From the NCBI GenBank assembly GCA_024276495.1, contig JAJRXC010000013.1:98487-162486 (forward strand): DNA of 64,000 nucleotides, in the 5' to 3' direction. Below, in pieces: positions 50,600-60,270 of this stretch. Source of the stretch: Actinomycetes bacterium (lineage in GTDB: Bacteria > Actinomycetota > Acidimicrobiia > Acidimicrobiales > Aldehydirespiratoraceae). Below the pieces are notes generated by a model. The model was not told the origin of the DNA. It searched no databases and saw only the letters and a program-made list of their open reading frames with translations. Numbering within the stretch: position 1 is the stretch's first letter; each line of letters opens with the position of its first letter. The position numbers and the translations under genes are program-made.

Positions 50600-52816
50600 A
50601 TGCGGAAGCTTTTCTTGGCGGTGACGATCCTGGCTCTGGCGTTCACCACGGCGGCGATCATTCCGGCATCGGGTCTCGGCCTGGCGGCGAGCGACGGGTC
50701 GAGTTTCGATGATGTCGACTCGAGCGCGTTCTACGCCGACGCGGTCGCGTGGGCCGAAGCGCAGGGGGTGACGACCGGGACGTCGGCGACCACCTTCAGC
50801 CCTGATGACACGATGACCCGGGCCCAGGGTCTGACCATGATGTGGCGCGACGCCGGGTCGCCCACCGGCAACGCGGACGCCGGCTTCACCGATGTCCCGG
50901 CCGGGACCTACTACACCGAGGCCGTGAACTGGGCCAAGGCGAATGGCATCACCACCGGCTTGTCGCCGGCCTTGTTCGGTCCCGACACCGGGATGACCCG
51001 CGGCATGTTCGTGACGTTGTTGTGGCGGGCGGCCGGATCTCCGATGGGCAACGCGGCCGCGGGATTCGCCGATGTGCCCGCGGGCGCCTTCTTCGCCGAG
51101 GCGGTCAACTGGGCGAGCGCGACCGGTGTCACCACCGGAACCAGCGCCACCACCTTCTCTCCCGCCGCGTTGATCACGCGGGGCGAGGGCGTGGCCATGT
51201 TGTTCCGCCGGCCGGTGGATCTGCAGTTCTTGACCCTGTCCGATTGGCACGCCCAACTCGATCCGCTCTTCGTGTTCGGTGAAGGAAGCTTCGGCGGTGC
51301 CGCGGAGCTGGCGGCCTACTTCGATGCGGAGCGGGCGGCCAACCCCAACACGATCACCCTCACGGCCGGTGATGCCTATGGCGGTGCCCCGCCCTTGTCG
51401 GGGTTCTTCGACGAGGAGCCGGCGGTGCGGGCGATGCGGCTGATGGGCATCGATGTCGACACGCTCGGCAACCACAACTTCGATCAGGGGATCTCCCATC
51501 TGCAACGCATGATCACGTTCGCCGGCGCGCCGATGGGTCTGGAGCCCGGTGATCCGTTCCAGTACGTGTCGGCGAACCTCACCAACCGGGACGACAACCT
51601 GACCGGGGTGAAGGACTATGTCATCCTCGAACGCAACGGGTTCAAGATCGCGGTGATCGGCGTCACGAATCCGGAGGCACCGACGCTGGTGTTCCCGGGC
51701 AACTTCGGCACCATGACGGTGTCGGATCCCGTCGCGGCCGCTCAGGCGGCGCGAACGGCGGCGGCGGCGGAAGGCGCCGACATCTTCGTGGCGTTGACCC
51801 ACATGGGGGTCACGAGCACGACCGGGTCGGCGTCGGGGCCGGTGATCGACTTCGCCAACGGCGTGACCGGGTTCGACCTGATCCTGGGCGATCACACCAA
51901 CGCCGAGGTCGAGGAGATGATCAATGGCGCGTTGGTGGTGGAGAACCGGAGCAAGGGTCGCACCTACGCCCGTGTCGTCATCAACGCGAATCGTTCGGGC
52001 GAGGTGTTCTCGTCTTCGGTCGAGTTCGTCGAGCCGGTGAGCGATGCGGTCACCCCTGATCCGGAGATCGTGGCGCTGCTCGATCCGCTGCGGGACCAGC
52101 TGGACACGTTGCTCAGCGGGGTGATCGGTCAGTCGACGGTCGCGATTCCGCGGTCCGACGAGTGTGGTCAGAGCTCGGGACGGACCTGTGAGTCGCTCGT
52201 CGGCGATGTGGTCGCCGACGCGATGCGGGATCGTTATGGCACCGACTTCGCGATCACGAACTCCGGTGGGCTGCGGGCCGACCTGACGTGTGCCGACCCG
52301 GATGTGCCCGGCGACTTCTGTCCGGCGCCCGACGGCGGCGATCTCGAGATCACCGATGGCCAGGTCCTCACCGTCTTGCCGTTCGGCAACTCGGTCGTCA
52401 CGTTGTCGGTCACCGGCGAGGAGCTCAAGGACCATCTCGAACGGGGTGTGTCGTCGATGCCGGACGTGAGCGGTCGGTTCGCCCAGGTTTCGGGTCTGTG
52501 CGTCACCTACGACATCGCGGCGGCCGAGGGCAGCCGGATCCTCAGCGCGGTGCGTCAGGCCGGTGACGGCACCTGTACCGGAGCCGCGGTCGATTTCGGA
52601 GCCGGGTCGACCTACACCCTCGCCGAGAACGACTTCATGTCGAGCGGCGGTGACGGCTATCCCGACGACATCGGGTCGGCTGCCACCCGTGAGCCGTTGG
52701 ATCAGGTGGCGGCCGACTACATCACGGCCAACTCACCGATCTCGCCATCGATTCAGGGTCGGATCGTCTGTACCGATTCGGTCGGTCCCGACGACTGTCC
52801 GGTTCCACTGCCCTGA
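50600..52816 (+). CDS. Secreted 5'-nucleotidase/cyclic phosphodiesterase with three SLH-like repeats
   Basis: 738 residues from ATG 50600, with GGAGGAG upstream. A signal peptide is followed by three ~53-residue SLH-like repeats (35-205; each with F-x-DV-x-x-x-x-(F/Y)-(Y/F) and (M/I)TR). A calcineurin-like phosphoesterase domain has LSDWHAQLDP, TAGDAYGG and GNHNFDQG as metal ligands. The 5'-nucleotidase C-terminal domain (NSGGLRADL, LPFGNSVVTLSVTG, SSGGDGYPD) completes the UshA-like enzyme. It would dephosphorylate extracellular nucleotides for phosphate or nucleoside uptake while held at the surface by the repeats. It follows coxM but has its own upstream region. Confidence 0.88.
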   Translation: MRKLFLAVTILALAFTTAAIIPASGLGLAASDGSSFDDVDSSAFYADAVAWAEAQGVTTGTSATTFSPDDTMTRAQGLTMMWRDAGSPTGNADAGFTDVPAGTYYTEAVNWAKANGITTGLSPALFGPDTGMTRGMFVTLLWRAAGSPMGNAAAGFADVPAGAFFAEAVNWASATGVTTGTSATTFSPAALITRGEGVAMLFRRPVDLQFLTLSDWHAQLDPLFVFGEGSFGGAAELAAYFDAERAANPNTITLTAGDAYGGAPPLSGFFDEEPAVRAMRLMGIDVDTLGNHNFDQGISHLQRMITFAGAPMGLEPGDPFQYVSANLTNRDDNLTGVKDYVILERNGFKIAVIGVTNPEAPTLVFPGNFGTMTVSDPVAAAQAARTAAAAEGADIFVALTHMGVTSTTGSASGPVIDFANGVTGFDLILGDHTNAEVEEMINGALVVENRSKGRTYARVVINANRSGEVFSSSVEFVEPVSDAVTPDPEIVALLDPLRDQLDTLLSGVIGQSTVAIPRSDECGQSSGRTCESLVGDVVADAMRDRYGTDFAITNSGGLRADLTCADPDVPGDFCPAPDGGDLEITDGQVLTVLPFGNSVVTLSVTGEELKDHLERGVSSMPDVSGRFAQVSGLCVTYDIAAAEGSRILSAVRQAGDGTCTGAAVDFGAGSTYTLAENDFMSSGGDGYPDDIGSAATREPLDQVAADYITANSPISPSIQGRIVCTDSVGPDDCPVPLP

Positions 52817-53061
52817 GCGTCTCGTGAGTAGCGACGGTTGAGTCCGCGCCTCCGGGTCTTCCCCGGGGGCGCGGATCGGCCCGCGGCGCGTCGCTCGCGA
52901 TGGATGCCCGCCGAATTGGTATTTTGGCCCAGGTCGACACGGACAGTGACAGCATTATGGTGTTCGGCCACGTGGTGTGGCCGACCGGAGGAAGTGGACG
53001 GCGCCCGCGAACGGGGGCCGGTTCGTCCGTTGACGGTCCGATCGACGTTGGAGGAGCTGCG

Positions 53062-55440
53062 GTGAGAAGGACGGGTCTCGTGCCGGCGCTCGTTCTCGGG
53101 TTGCTGGCCGCGACGGTCGTGACCGTCGATGCGGCGCAGCCGGGCTGGGTCGCCGACTATCGCGACGACTTCGACGGCCCGTTGCTGGATGCCGGCTGGA
53201 CGATCCGGGACGGCTACGCCGACCAGTTTCCCGCGGACACCGCGAACCACGCGTCATTCGGCCTCGACGACGGCCGCTTGACGATCTCGTTTCCCGCGGG
53301 CGCGGAGCACAACCAGTGGTGGCTTCGCCAGGCGGAGGTCCTCCGGAGCTACGAGGGGAGTGGTGTCTATCAGATCAAGGTCGACTCGGCGTTCGCCGGG
53401 TCCCAACAGTTCGGCTTGTCGTTCGAGAGCAGTCCGGGAACCTTTCTCCAGTTCATGTTGTATGCCGACGGCGAGATCCGCGGGTACGTGGAGCGGTTCG
53501 TCCTCAACGGCGGAGTCATCGACAAGGCGACGGTCGACGGCTTCGGCACCGGCTTGTTCGTTCCCCGCGACGGCCCCTACTACATCCGAGTGTCGGTCGA
53601 TGACGATCCGGACCGGTCCAATCGGTCGTGGGTGTTCGACTGGTCGACCGATGGCGCGAACTGGGTCACCGGCGCGTCGGGGATCTACGAGACGGGCGGC
53701 ACCGCCACCGACGTCGGCGATCTGCAAACGGTGGGGGTCTTCGCAGGGAACCAACCCCCCGACCTTCGCGCCTACTCGGCGAGCATCGACTACTTCTACG
53801 CCACCGACGACTACGAGCCGGCCCCGCTCGACCCACCGGTGGTCGCGGCCACGAACCAGACGAATCGGGTCGAGCTGACATGGAACGAGGTGCTCGTCTC
53901 GGACACGTATTCGGTGCGGCGGGCAACCTCGCCGGGCGGACCGTACGCCCTGATCGCTCGACCGTCCGCCGCGACCTACGCCGACGTGAACGTCACCGGC
54001 GCGACCACCTACTACTACACGGTCGCCGTCGACCGCAACGGCACGGAGGGCCCCGTGTCGTCACCGGTGCTCGCGGTGCCGATCGCGCCGCCGACGCCGC
54101 CGGCCGCGCCACTCGATGGTCTGGTCCTGGCCCTCGACGCGGGGAATCTGACGTTGAGCGACGGGGCGCTCGTCGACCTGTGGCCGGACGCGTCGGGCGG
54201 CGCCGTGGACGCGTCGGCGTCGGGATCGGCGCGACCGACTTTCGTCGCCGCGGGGATCGGTGGCCGGGCGTCGGTGCGATTCGACGGGGTCGACGACTTC
54301 CTGCGCCTTCCGGAAGGATTCGAGGACTTCACCGACGGCATGTCCCTCTATGTGGTGGCCGAGCCGACCGTCCTGCAGTCGGGATTCAAGCTGCTGGCCT
54401 TGGGAAACGGCCAGAGCCTGCAGAACATCGTGCTCGGCCGATCCGGTGACACCGACGGTGTGCAGTACTTCGCGACGAGCACGACGAATGTGGGAAGCAG
54501 CGTCGACACGGCGGCCGCGTTCGTGACGGGGCAGGCGTCGATCCTCTCCGTCGACCAGGGTGGGGGCCCGGTCGACACGATGGTCGTGGCCGACGTGGCA
54601 CGCGATGGCGTGCCGATCGGTTCCGGCGAGGTCTTCGTCCCACAGATCCAGAGCCGGGACCTCAACTATGTCGGCCGCAGCTACTGGTTCGAGGGCTGGT
54701 TCGAAGGCGAGATTGCCGAGGTGCTGCTCTACGACCGGGCGTTGTCGAGCGCAGAACGGGGCGAAGTGCTCGACTATCTGGCGGCCAAGTACCAGCTTTC
54801 GCGGCCGACGGATCCCGATTCACCGCAGGGCCCGGGCCCGGGCGGAGGGCCCCCCGGTTGCGACCCGTCGTCGCCCCCGTTCGCCGATGTCGACCCGTCG
54901 TCGTTCGCGTTCGCCGACATCGCCTGCATACGCGATCTCGGCCTGACCACCGGCACCGGGGACAACACGTTCAGCCCGGCCGGGTTGGTGACCCGTGAGC
55001 AGATGTCGGCGTTCCTGGCCCGGTTGTGGCGCACCCAGCGCGTCGACTGCGACGAGACCTCGATGGTGTTCGTCGATGTCGAGCCGTCGTCGTTCGCGTA
55101 CGGCGACATCTCCTGCATCTACGGTCTCGGGATCACGACCGGTGTCGGCCCGACGACCTTTGCACCAGGTGGGCTCGTGACCCGTGAACAGATGGCGGCC
55201 TTCGTGGCTCGCACCTGGCGTCGGCTCGGCGGCGAATGTGACACCTCCCACCCGCCGTTCACCGACGTGGACCCGGACTCGTTCGCCCACGAAGACATCT
55301 CGTGCATCTACAACCTCGGCATCACCACGGGCACCGGCGCGAACACGTACTCGCCGGCTGATCCGGTCACACGGGAGCAGATGGCGTCGTTCCTGGCTCG
55401 CCTGTGGCGACGGGCGGTCGCGACCGGCCCGTCGATCTGA
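53062..55440 (+). CDS. Secreted multidomain protein: beta-sandwich, Fn3, LamG-like and three SLH-like repeats
   Basis: About 792 residues from GTG 53062, with GAGGAG nearby. A signal peptide ends near VDAAQPG. A DUF1349/LamG-like sandwich covers ~26-255 (WVADYRDDFDGPLLDAGW). A fibronectin type III domain covers ~265-345 (ATTYYYTVAVDRNGTEGPVS). A second concanavalin-type domain covers ~350-570 (ALVDLWPDASGG, RFDGVDDFLRLP and GEIAEVLLYDRALSSAERGE). A Pro/Gly linker leads to three C-terminal SLH-like repeats, each ending (L)VTREQM-x-x-F-x-AR. It is a likely surface glycan-binding protein with no catalytic site seen. Its repeats sit at the C-terminus, opposite to the neighbouring nucleotidase. 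Confidence 0.82.
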   Translation: MRRTGLVPALVLGLLAATVVTVDAAQPGWVADYRDDFDGPLLDAGWTIRDGYADQFPADTANHASFGLDDGRLTISFPAGAEHNQWWLRQAEVLRSYEGSGVYQIKVDSAFAGSQQFGLSFESSPGTFLQFMLYADGEIRGYVERFVLNGGVIDKATVDGFGTGLFVPRDGPYYIRVSVDDDPDRSNRSWVFDWSTDGANWVTGASGIYETGGTATDVGDLQTVGVFAGNQPPDLRAYSASIDYFYATDDYEPAPLDPPVVAATNQTNRVELTWNEVLVSDTYSVRRATSPGGPYALIARPSAATYADVNVTGATTYYYTVAVDRNGTEGPVSSPVLAVPIAPPTPPAAPLDGLVLALDAGNLTLSDGALVDLWPDASGGAVDASASGSARPTFVAAGIGGRASVRFDGVDDFLRLPEGFEDFTDGMSLYVVAEPTVLQSGFKLLALGNGQSLQNIVLGRSGDTDGVQYFATSTTNVGSSVDTAAAFVTGQASILSVDQGGGPVDTMVVADVARDGVPIGSGEVFVPQIQSRDLNYVGRSYWFEGWFEGEIAEVLLYDRALSSAERGEVLDYLAAKYQLSRPTDPDSPQGPGPGGGPPGCDPSSPPFADVDPSSFAFADIACIRDLGLTTGTGDNTFSPAGLVTREQMSAFLARLWRTQRVDCDETSMVFVDVEPSSFAYGDISCIYGLGITTGVGPTTFAPGGLVTREQMAAFVARTWRRLGGECDTSHPPFTDVDPDSFAHEDISCIYNLGITTGTGANTYSPADPVTREQMASFLARLWRRAVATGPSI

Positions 55441-55544
55441 CGGCGATGATGTTCCGCGTCGCCGGATCGGCGCGACCCTGGTCACGACAGCCAAAAAAGG
55501 TGTTCTCGATGCGATACTCGGGGCCGGACCGGGTCACTCCGCGG

Positions 55545-55916
55545 TCATCCCCGAAGGGCGTACGCGATGCCGGCGACGATCAACACGATGGCGGCCGAAG
55601 CCCAGGTGACGATCCGTTCCATCATGATCGGTGATGCAGCATCGTCGGCGGTGGCCGGGTCGCGGGGTGTGCGGATTCGTTCGGTGGTCCCGGGCGTCGG
55701 GCCGGTGTGAAGGATCGGGGTCGGTGCCTTCGCGAGAAACACCATCGCGAGCAGGAGACTGATCGGCGGAACGTTGATGGCGAGCGCGATTCCCGTCGCC
55801 CAGCGATCCTGGCGCAGCTCCGTCGCCTTGATCATCGCCCAGATCGGCACGAGAACGAGAAGGAAGAGCCCGGCCGCGATGGCGATGATGACGAGGAACG
55901 ATCCGATGCTCGGCAC
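55545..55916 (-). CDS. Small integral membrane protein of unknown function
   Basis: 123 residues with three predicted helices: FLVIIAIAAGLFLLVLVPIW, ATGIALAINVPPISLLLAMV and VTWASAAIVLIVAGIAYAL. A polar Pro/Thr loop separates helices two and three. The first helix region loosely resembles PLDc_N-type membrane domains. No catalytic residues or family are recognised. It is convergent with the secreted protein. Confidence 0.6.
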   Translation of the reverse strand: MPSIGSFLVIIAIAAGLFLLVLVPIWAMIKATELRQDRWATGIALAINVPPISLLLAMVFLAKAPTPILHTGPTPGTTERIRTPRDPATADDAASPIMMERIVTWASAAIVLIVAGIAYALRG

Positions 55917-56132
55917 GGCTCATTGCTAGCACTCGGCTCGCGACACATCCATTGCCGTCGTTGCCGGGAGTGGACTCGGACTCTCGTCCCATGCGGCCAT
56001 GAAGACACGTCGGAAAGACCGCGTCTGGGTCGCCGCCGACGAGGCTGGTGATGTGGCCGGCGAGGTCAACGCAGCCCTCGATGTGGTGAGTGACCTCCTC
56101 TCGCAGCTGAATCGTGGCCACGTTCCCCAGGC

Positions 56133-57635
56133 TCAGGTGGTGGCCACCCACACTGCTTTCGACTCGGTGTACATGCCGATCACGTCGCGACCGTTGTCGC
56201 GCCCGAAGCCGCTTCCCTTGTGTCCTCCGAAGGGCATCGCGGGGTCGAACATGTCGTAGGTGTTGACCCAGACGACACCGGTATCGAGGGCGGCCGCCAT
56301 CCGGTGGGCCCGGGCGGCCGAGCCGGTCCAGACCGCTGACGCGAGCCCGAAGGGCGTGTTGTTGGCCCGTTCGATCACCTCTTCCTCGCTGGTGAACGGA
56401 TGCACGGTCACCACGGGGCCGAAGATCTCTTCGGTTGCGATCACCATGGAGTCCTCGACACCGTCGAAGATCGTCGGTTCGATGTAGTGCCCGTCGGCCA
56501 ACGAACCGGCGATGAGACGACGGCCACCATGGCGTAGCGCTGCCCCCTCGGATCGGCCCTGCTCGATGTAGCCGAGTATGGCGTCCATCTGGAGCCCGTC
56601 GACGATGGGCCCGAATGTCGTGTCGGGATCGAGGGCGTGACCCACGCGGGCACTTCCGGCGAGCTCGAGCAAGCCGGCTACAACGTGGTCGACGATGCCT
56701 TCCTGTACGAAGAGGCGCGATCCCGCCACGCAGCTCTGCCCGGTGTTGCCGAAGGCGGCGCCGAAGCTCCTCGGTATCGCGACGTCGAGGTCGGCGTCGG
56801 CGAAGACGATGTTGGCGCCCTTGTTCCCGAGCTCCAGGCTCAACCGCTTGGTCGTGCCGGCCGCCGACGCCATGACCGCCTTCCCTGCGTTCACCGATCC
56901 CGTGAACGCGATCTTGTCGATTCCCGCGTGTGCCGTCATCGCTGCGCCGGTGGAGCCGTCGCCGGTAATGATGTTCACCACGCCGGGCGGAAGGTCAGCC
57001 TCCGCGAAGATCTGGGCCATCCGCAGGGTCACCAGCGATGCCTTCTCCGATGGCTTCAAGACGACGGTGTTGCCGCAGGCCAATGCGGGCATGATCTTCT
57101 GAGCCGTATGGATGAGAGGGTAGTTCCAAGGGATGATGGCGCCGACCACTCCGAGCGCTTCACGCCGGGTGTATGTGAAGAAGTCCGGTGAAGAGACCGA
57201 TGGCGTCTCACCGGCGATCTTGGTGGGCCAGCCTGCGAAGTTGAACGCCAGCCGGGCTGCGACCCCGGAGTCGATCGCCAGAGTTTTGGCGATCGGTTTG
57301 CCGTTGTCGATCGACTCGAGCTCGGCCAGCATCGGCCCGTTGCGCTCTATCAGATCGGCTACTCGCCGGAGGTGCTGCTCGCGAGCGGGTGGCGTCAGCT
57401 TCGACCACGGCCCGACGAAGGCCGCGCGGGCGGCGCTCACGGCCTGGTCGACGTCGCCGGCCACGGCCCGCCAGATCGCGCCCAGTTCTCGTCCATCGGA
57501 GGGGCTGAGGATCTCGATCGTCGACTCGCTGTCGGCTTCGACCCACTCGTTGGCGATGAGCATGGGCTGCACCCGACGAGACACGAACTGCTCGGTTTCG
57601 GGGCTGGGCGCCGGCCCTGCTGCGTCGGTGGTCAT
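56133..57635 (-). CDS. Aldehyde dehydrogenase (NAD(P)+-dependent)
   Basis: A 500-residue ALDH-superfamily enzyme. The NAD-fold segment is VGAIIPWNYPLI, the general-base Glu is in SLELGNKGANIVFAD, and the catalytic Cys is in FGNTGQSCVAGSRLF. The C-terminal signature is PFGGHKGSGFGRDNG. ATG 57635 is used; the longer upstream frame crosses the intergenic region. It oxidises an aldehyde to an acid or acyl form. It is divergent from an iron alcohol dehydrogenase, and together they could form an alcohol-to-acid route. Third-position GC is somewhat lower than in the left part of the window. Confidence 0.92.
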   Translation of the reverse strand: MTTDAAGPAPSPETEQFVSRRVQPMLIANEWVEADSESTIEILSPSDGRELGAIWRAVAGDVDQAVSAARAAFVGPWSKLTPPAREQHLRRVADLIERNGPMLAELESIDNGKPIAKTLAIDSGVAARLAFNFAGWPTKIAGETPSVSSPDFFTYTRREALGVVGAIIPWNYPLIHTAQKIMPALACGNTVVLKPSEKASLVTLRMAQIFAEADLPPGVVNIITGDGSTGAAMTAHAGIDKIAFTGSVNAGKAVMASAAGTTKRLSLELGNKGANIVFADADLDVAIPRSFGAAFGNTGQSCVAGSRLFVQEGIVDHVVAGLLELAGSARVGHALDPDTTFGPIVDGLQMDAILGYIEQGRSEGAALRHGGRRLIAGSLADGHYIEPTIFDGVEDSMVIATEEIFGPVVTVHPFTSEEEVIERANNTPFGLASAVWTGSAARAHRMAAALDTGVVWVNTYDMFDPAMPFGGHKGSGFGRDNGRDVIGMYTESKAVWVATT

Positions 57636-57772
57636 GGCGTTACCTGGGTTTTCTGGGGGTCGGCCCTCGCGCACGACGCGACGGCCCGACACGCGGCAAG
57701 GCCTTTCTAGTCGCCCTGTCGTCTTTTCCATCGTATTGTGGGTTGTCCACTGCCTCTCATGGGGGCTGATGG

Positions 57773-57796
57773 CCTCGGAGTCACGAGTGACCGAGG
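57773..57796. promoter_or_regulatory. Interrupted palindrome in the ALDH / ADH intergenic region
   Basis: CCTCGG-AG-TCAC-GA-GTGA-CCGAGG forms two nested stems (CCTCGG/CCGAGG and TCAC/GTGA) in the ~210-bp divergent intergenic region. It lies 50 bp before the TTG start of the ADH. It could be a regulator operator shared by both genes. Confidence 0.35.
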
Positions 57797-57845
57797 CTCG
57801 GGGCAGGTTCACCGAGATGTCGTTCAAGAAGGATGAGGCGACCCG

Positions 57846-58997
57846 TTGACCGACGATTTCAGCTTCCACATGCCGACACGCATCGTCTGGCATTCGCCTG
57901 CTCGAGAAGCGATCGTGGCCGAGGTGACGGCGTTGGGCGCGGCCAGGGCCCTTGTCGTGACCGATCCCGGACTTGCCGCGACGGGCCTACCCGCGGACAT
58001 CGGGTCGGCGCTCGAGGACGAAGGTGTCGAGGTGGCCCTGTATGGCGACGTCGCCGGGAATCCCACCACAGACGACGTTGCCGGGGCCCGCGCGCTCGCT
58101 GAAGAGCACCAGGTCGAGGTGATCATCGCCGTCGGAGGCGGTTCGGCGATCGACACGGCAAAGGCAGCAGCGATGCTGCTCGCCAACGGAGGTGACTACG
58201 CGGAGTATCAGTGGGAGGGTCGGCCCATCACGTCTCGAAGTCGTCCCCTCGTGGCGGTCCCCACGACCGCGGGCACGGGAAGTGAGGTCAGCAAGGTCGC
58301 TGTCATCTCCGATGCCTCCCAGCCCTTCAAGAAGGGGGTTCTGAGCCCGCTCATGTACGCACACGCAGCAGTCATCGATTCGAGCGTGACCGTTGGGCTA
58401 CCGCCTCATCTCACTGCGGCGACAGGTATGGACGCGTTCGTCCACGCCCTCGAGGCTTTTACCGGCCTCGGTGCGAATCCTGTGAGCGACATGCTGGCGT
58501 TGGAGGCAATGCGACTTGTCGTGGATTCTCTCGAGAGAGCCACTGAGGATGGAACGTCGATTGCGGCGCGTCGTCAGATGATGCTTGCGGCGATCTATGG
58601 CGGCATCGCGATGGACCAGGCCGGTTTGGGGCTCGTTCATGCCCTTTCGGGGGGACTTTGCAGCCACGTTCACCTGCATCACGGGCTCGCTAACGCACTG
58701 CTCCTGCCCTTCGTGGCTGATTTCAACATGCCCGCGATCGCCGCCGACCGGCGGCGGGTACTCAATGGGTTGTTCGGGCTGGGCGACGATGCTTCTGCCG
58801 GGGACCTCGTTGACGCGATCACCGCTCTCGTGACGTCGCTCGGTCTTCCCGTCGGTCTCTCGGATCGACGCGACCAGACTGCCGACACCGACTGGGATGC
58901 GGTGGCCGAGGAATCGATGCGCATGGTCATGGTGCGGAACAACCCGCGACCCGTGACAGTCGACGACTGTCGTGCCCTTCTCGACGCGATGAAGTAG
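57846..58997 (+). CDS. Iron-containing alcohol dehydrogenase
   Basis: 383 residues from TTG 57846. It is a group III ADH with VGGGSAIDTAKAAAMLLANG, VPTTAGTGSEVSKVAVIS and metal-binding histidines in GLVHALSGGLCSHVHLHHGL. It probably works with the divergent ALDH. The two iron ADHs in the window (this one and 2415-3596) are clearly different paralogues. The downstream flavin oxidoreductase starts 11 bp after its stop. Confidence 0.9.
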   Translation: MTDDFSFHMPTRIVWHSPAREAIVAEVTALGAARALVVTDPGLAATGLPADIGSALEDEGVEVALYGDVAGNPTTDDVAGARALAEEHQVEVIIAVGGGSAIDTAKAAAMLLANGGDYAEYQWEGRPITSRSRPLVAVPTTAGTGSEVSKVAVISDASQPFKKGVLSPLMYAHAAVIDSSVTVGLPPHLTAATGMDAFVHALEAFTGLGANPVSDMLALEAMRLVVDSLERATEDGTSIAARRQMMLAAIYGGIAMDQAGLGLVHALSGGLCSHVHLHHGLANALLLPFVADFNMPAIAADRRRVLNGLFGLGDDASAGDLVDAITALVTSLGLPVGLSDRRDQTADTDWDAVAEESMRMVMVRNNPRPVTVDDCRALLDAMK

Positions 58998-59008
58998 CCC
59001 GACCGCCA

Positions 59009-60064
59009 ATGACGGATCACGCGGTCGAAAACGCATCTGCCCCCCTGCGATGGGGGGTCAGCCTCCTACCCGACCTGCCGGTTGCTCAGGTCGCGAAGCT
59101 CGGCGCGTTCGCCGAGGAGATGGGGTTCGACCGCTGCTGGCTCTTCGACGAGGGTCTGGCGACCAGGGAGCTCTATGTCACGCTCACCGCCCTCGCTCTG
59201 TGCACGGAACGAATCGAACTGGGACCGGGGATCACGAACCCCTACACACGCCATCCCAGCGTGGCTGCGTCGGCGATCGCCTCGCTTCACGAGCTCAGCG
59301 GCGGCAGATCATTTCTCGGGCTCGGTGTCGGCGGTAGCTTGACGCTGGATCCGATCGGAATGCCGCGCGACCGTCCTCATCAGACGTTGAAGGAGGCCAT
59401 CCTCACGGTCCGTGCGCTGTTTGCCGCTGAGAGGTCGACCTACGAAGGAGAGGTGTTTCAGCTCCACCAGGCGTATCTGGAGTTCGCCGACCCGAGCATC
59501 CCGATCTGGGTCGCCGGACGGGGTCAGAGAGTCCTGACCACTGCATCCCAGCTGGCCGATGGGGTTTCGCTCGACCACATCCATCGTGACTTCCTCGGTG
59601 ATCAGGTTGCTCTGATTCGCTCGGCCTCAGCCGATGGCGGCAACCAGATCGAACTGGCGTACTCGTCGACCATCGTGATCACCGATGCGGACCTCGAACG
59701 TGTGCGCCGGCACATGACCTATCGCTTGGCCGACTCACCACCCGCGGTGAAAGAGGCCATCGGTCTTTCGGAGGCCGACGCGTACGCATTGCGAGAGGCG
59801 ATGGTCGATGGCTTGGATGTCGCGGCGCGACTCGTGCGAGACGAATGGGTGTTGCCCTTTGTGATCCACGGCTCGTCGGCCGAGTGCGCGGCCAGAATCC
59901 TCGAAATCAGCGATACGCATGGCTTCGTCGAGTTCACGGTTCCCGTCCCGGACCTGGCGGTGGCGCACGAGACGATGTCGGCCGCAGCCGAGATCGCCGC
60001 CCTCATCGTCAGCAGGACCGCATCCACGGACACTCGATCGAGGCCCAGCAGGTGTGACTCGTGA
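59009..60064 (+). CDS. LLM-class (luciferase-like) F420/FMN oxidoreductase
   Basis: A 351-residue luciferase-like (beta/alpha)8 protein. It begins RWGVSLLPDLPVAQVAKLGA, with GLATRELYVTLTALALCTER, LGPGITNPYTRHPSVAASAI and GGRSFLGLGVGGSLTLDPIG, and ends ISDTHGFVEFTVPVPDLAVA. In actinobacteria this class usually uses F420. It is in the same orientation as, and close to, the ADH, so the two may be co-transcribed. It is the last chromosomal gene before the att-like tRNA fragment. Confidence 0.87.
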   Translation: MTDHAVENASAPLRWGVSLLPDLPVAQVAKLGAFAEEMGFDRCWLFDEGLATRELYVTLTALALCTERIELGPGITNPYTRHPSVAASAIASLHELSGGRSFLGLGVGGSLTLDPIGMPRDRPHQTLKEAILTVRALFAAERSTYEGEVFQLHQAYLEFADPSIPIWVAGRGQRVLTTASQLADGVSLDHIHRDFLGDQVALIRSASADGGNQIELAYSSTIVITDADLERVRRHMTYRLADSPPAVKEAIGLSEADAYALREAMVDGLDVAARLVRDEWVLPFVIHGSSAECAARILEISDTHGFVEFTVPVPDLAVAHETMSAAAEIAALIVSRTASTDTRSRPSRCDS

Positions 60065-60134
60065 TGGCAATGAGCTCCAGATCACCAGCCGAGGTCGCGA
60101 CGCTCGTTCGGCAGGCACACGAGGCGTCTCGGAG

Positions 60135-60182
60135 TGGAGTTGATGGGAATCGAACCCGCGACCCCCTGCTTGCAAAGCAGGT
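60135..60182 (-). other. Attachment-site-like 3' fragment of tRNA-Ala (TGC)
   Basis: 48 nt equal the 3' part of tRNA-Ala: anticodon stem-loop CCTGC-TTTGCAA-GCAGG, then the T arm and acceptor strand to A73. The 5' half is absent; homology stops at base 26. One T-stem pair is C-A mismatched, consistent with a non-functional copy. This is the usual scar of an element integrated in a tRNA gene. The intact tRNA should be at the far end of the element. Confidence 0.75.
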
Positions 60183-60270
60183 CTGATGCAGTTCGCTGAC
60201 AAGCGGGTTTACGTGTTCCGCAGCTCAGAGCGGGTTTTCTGTTGCCCCTTGGTCCCCGCCGTTGCCCGGT

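Noticed and set aside
55999..56259. 86-residue plus-strand frame starting ATG near 55999
   Set aside because: Its second half is antisense to the end of the aldehyde dehydrogenase and its sequence is not family-like. The region is otherwise a normal gap.
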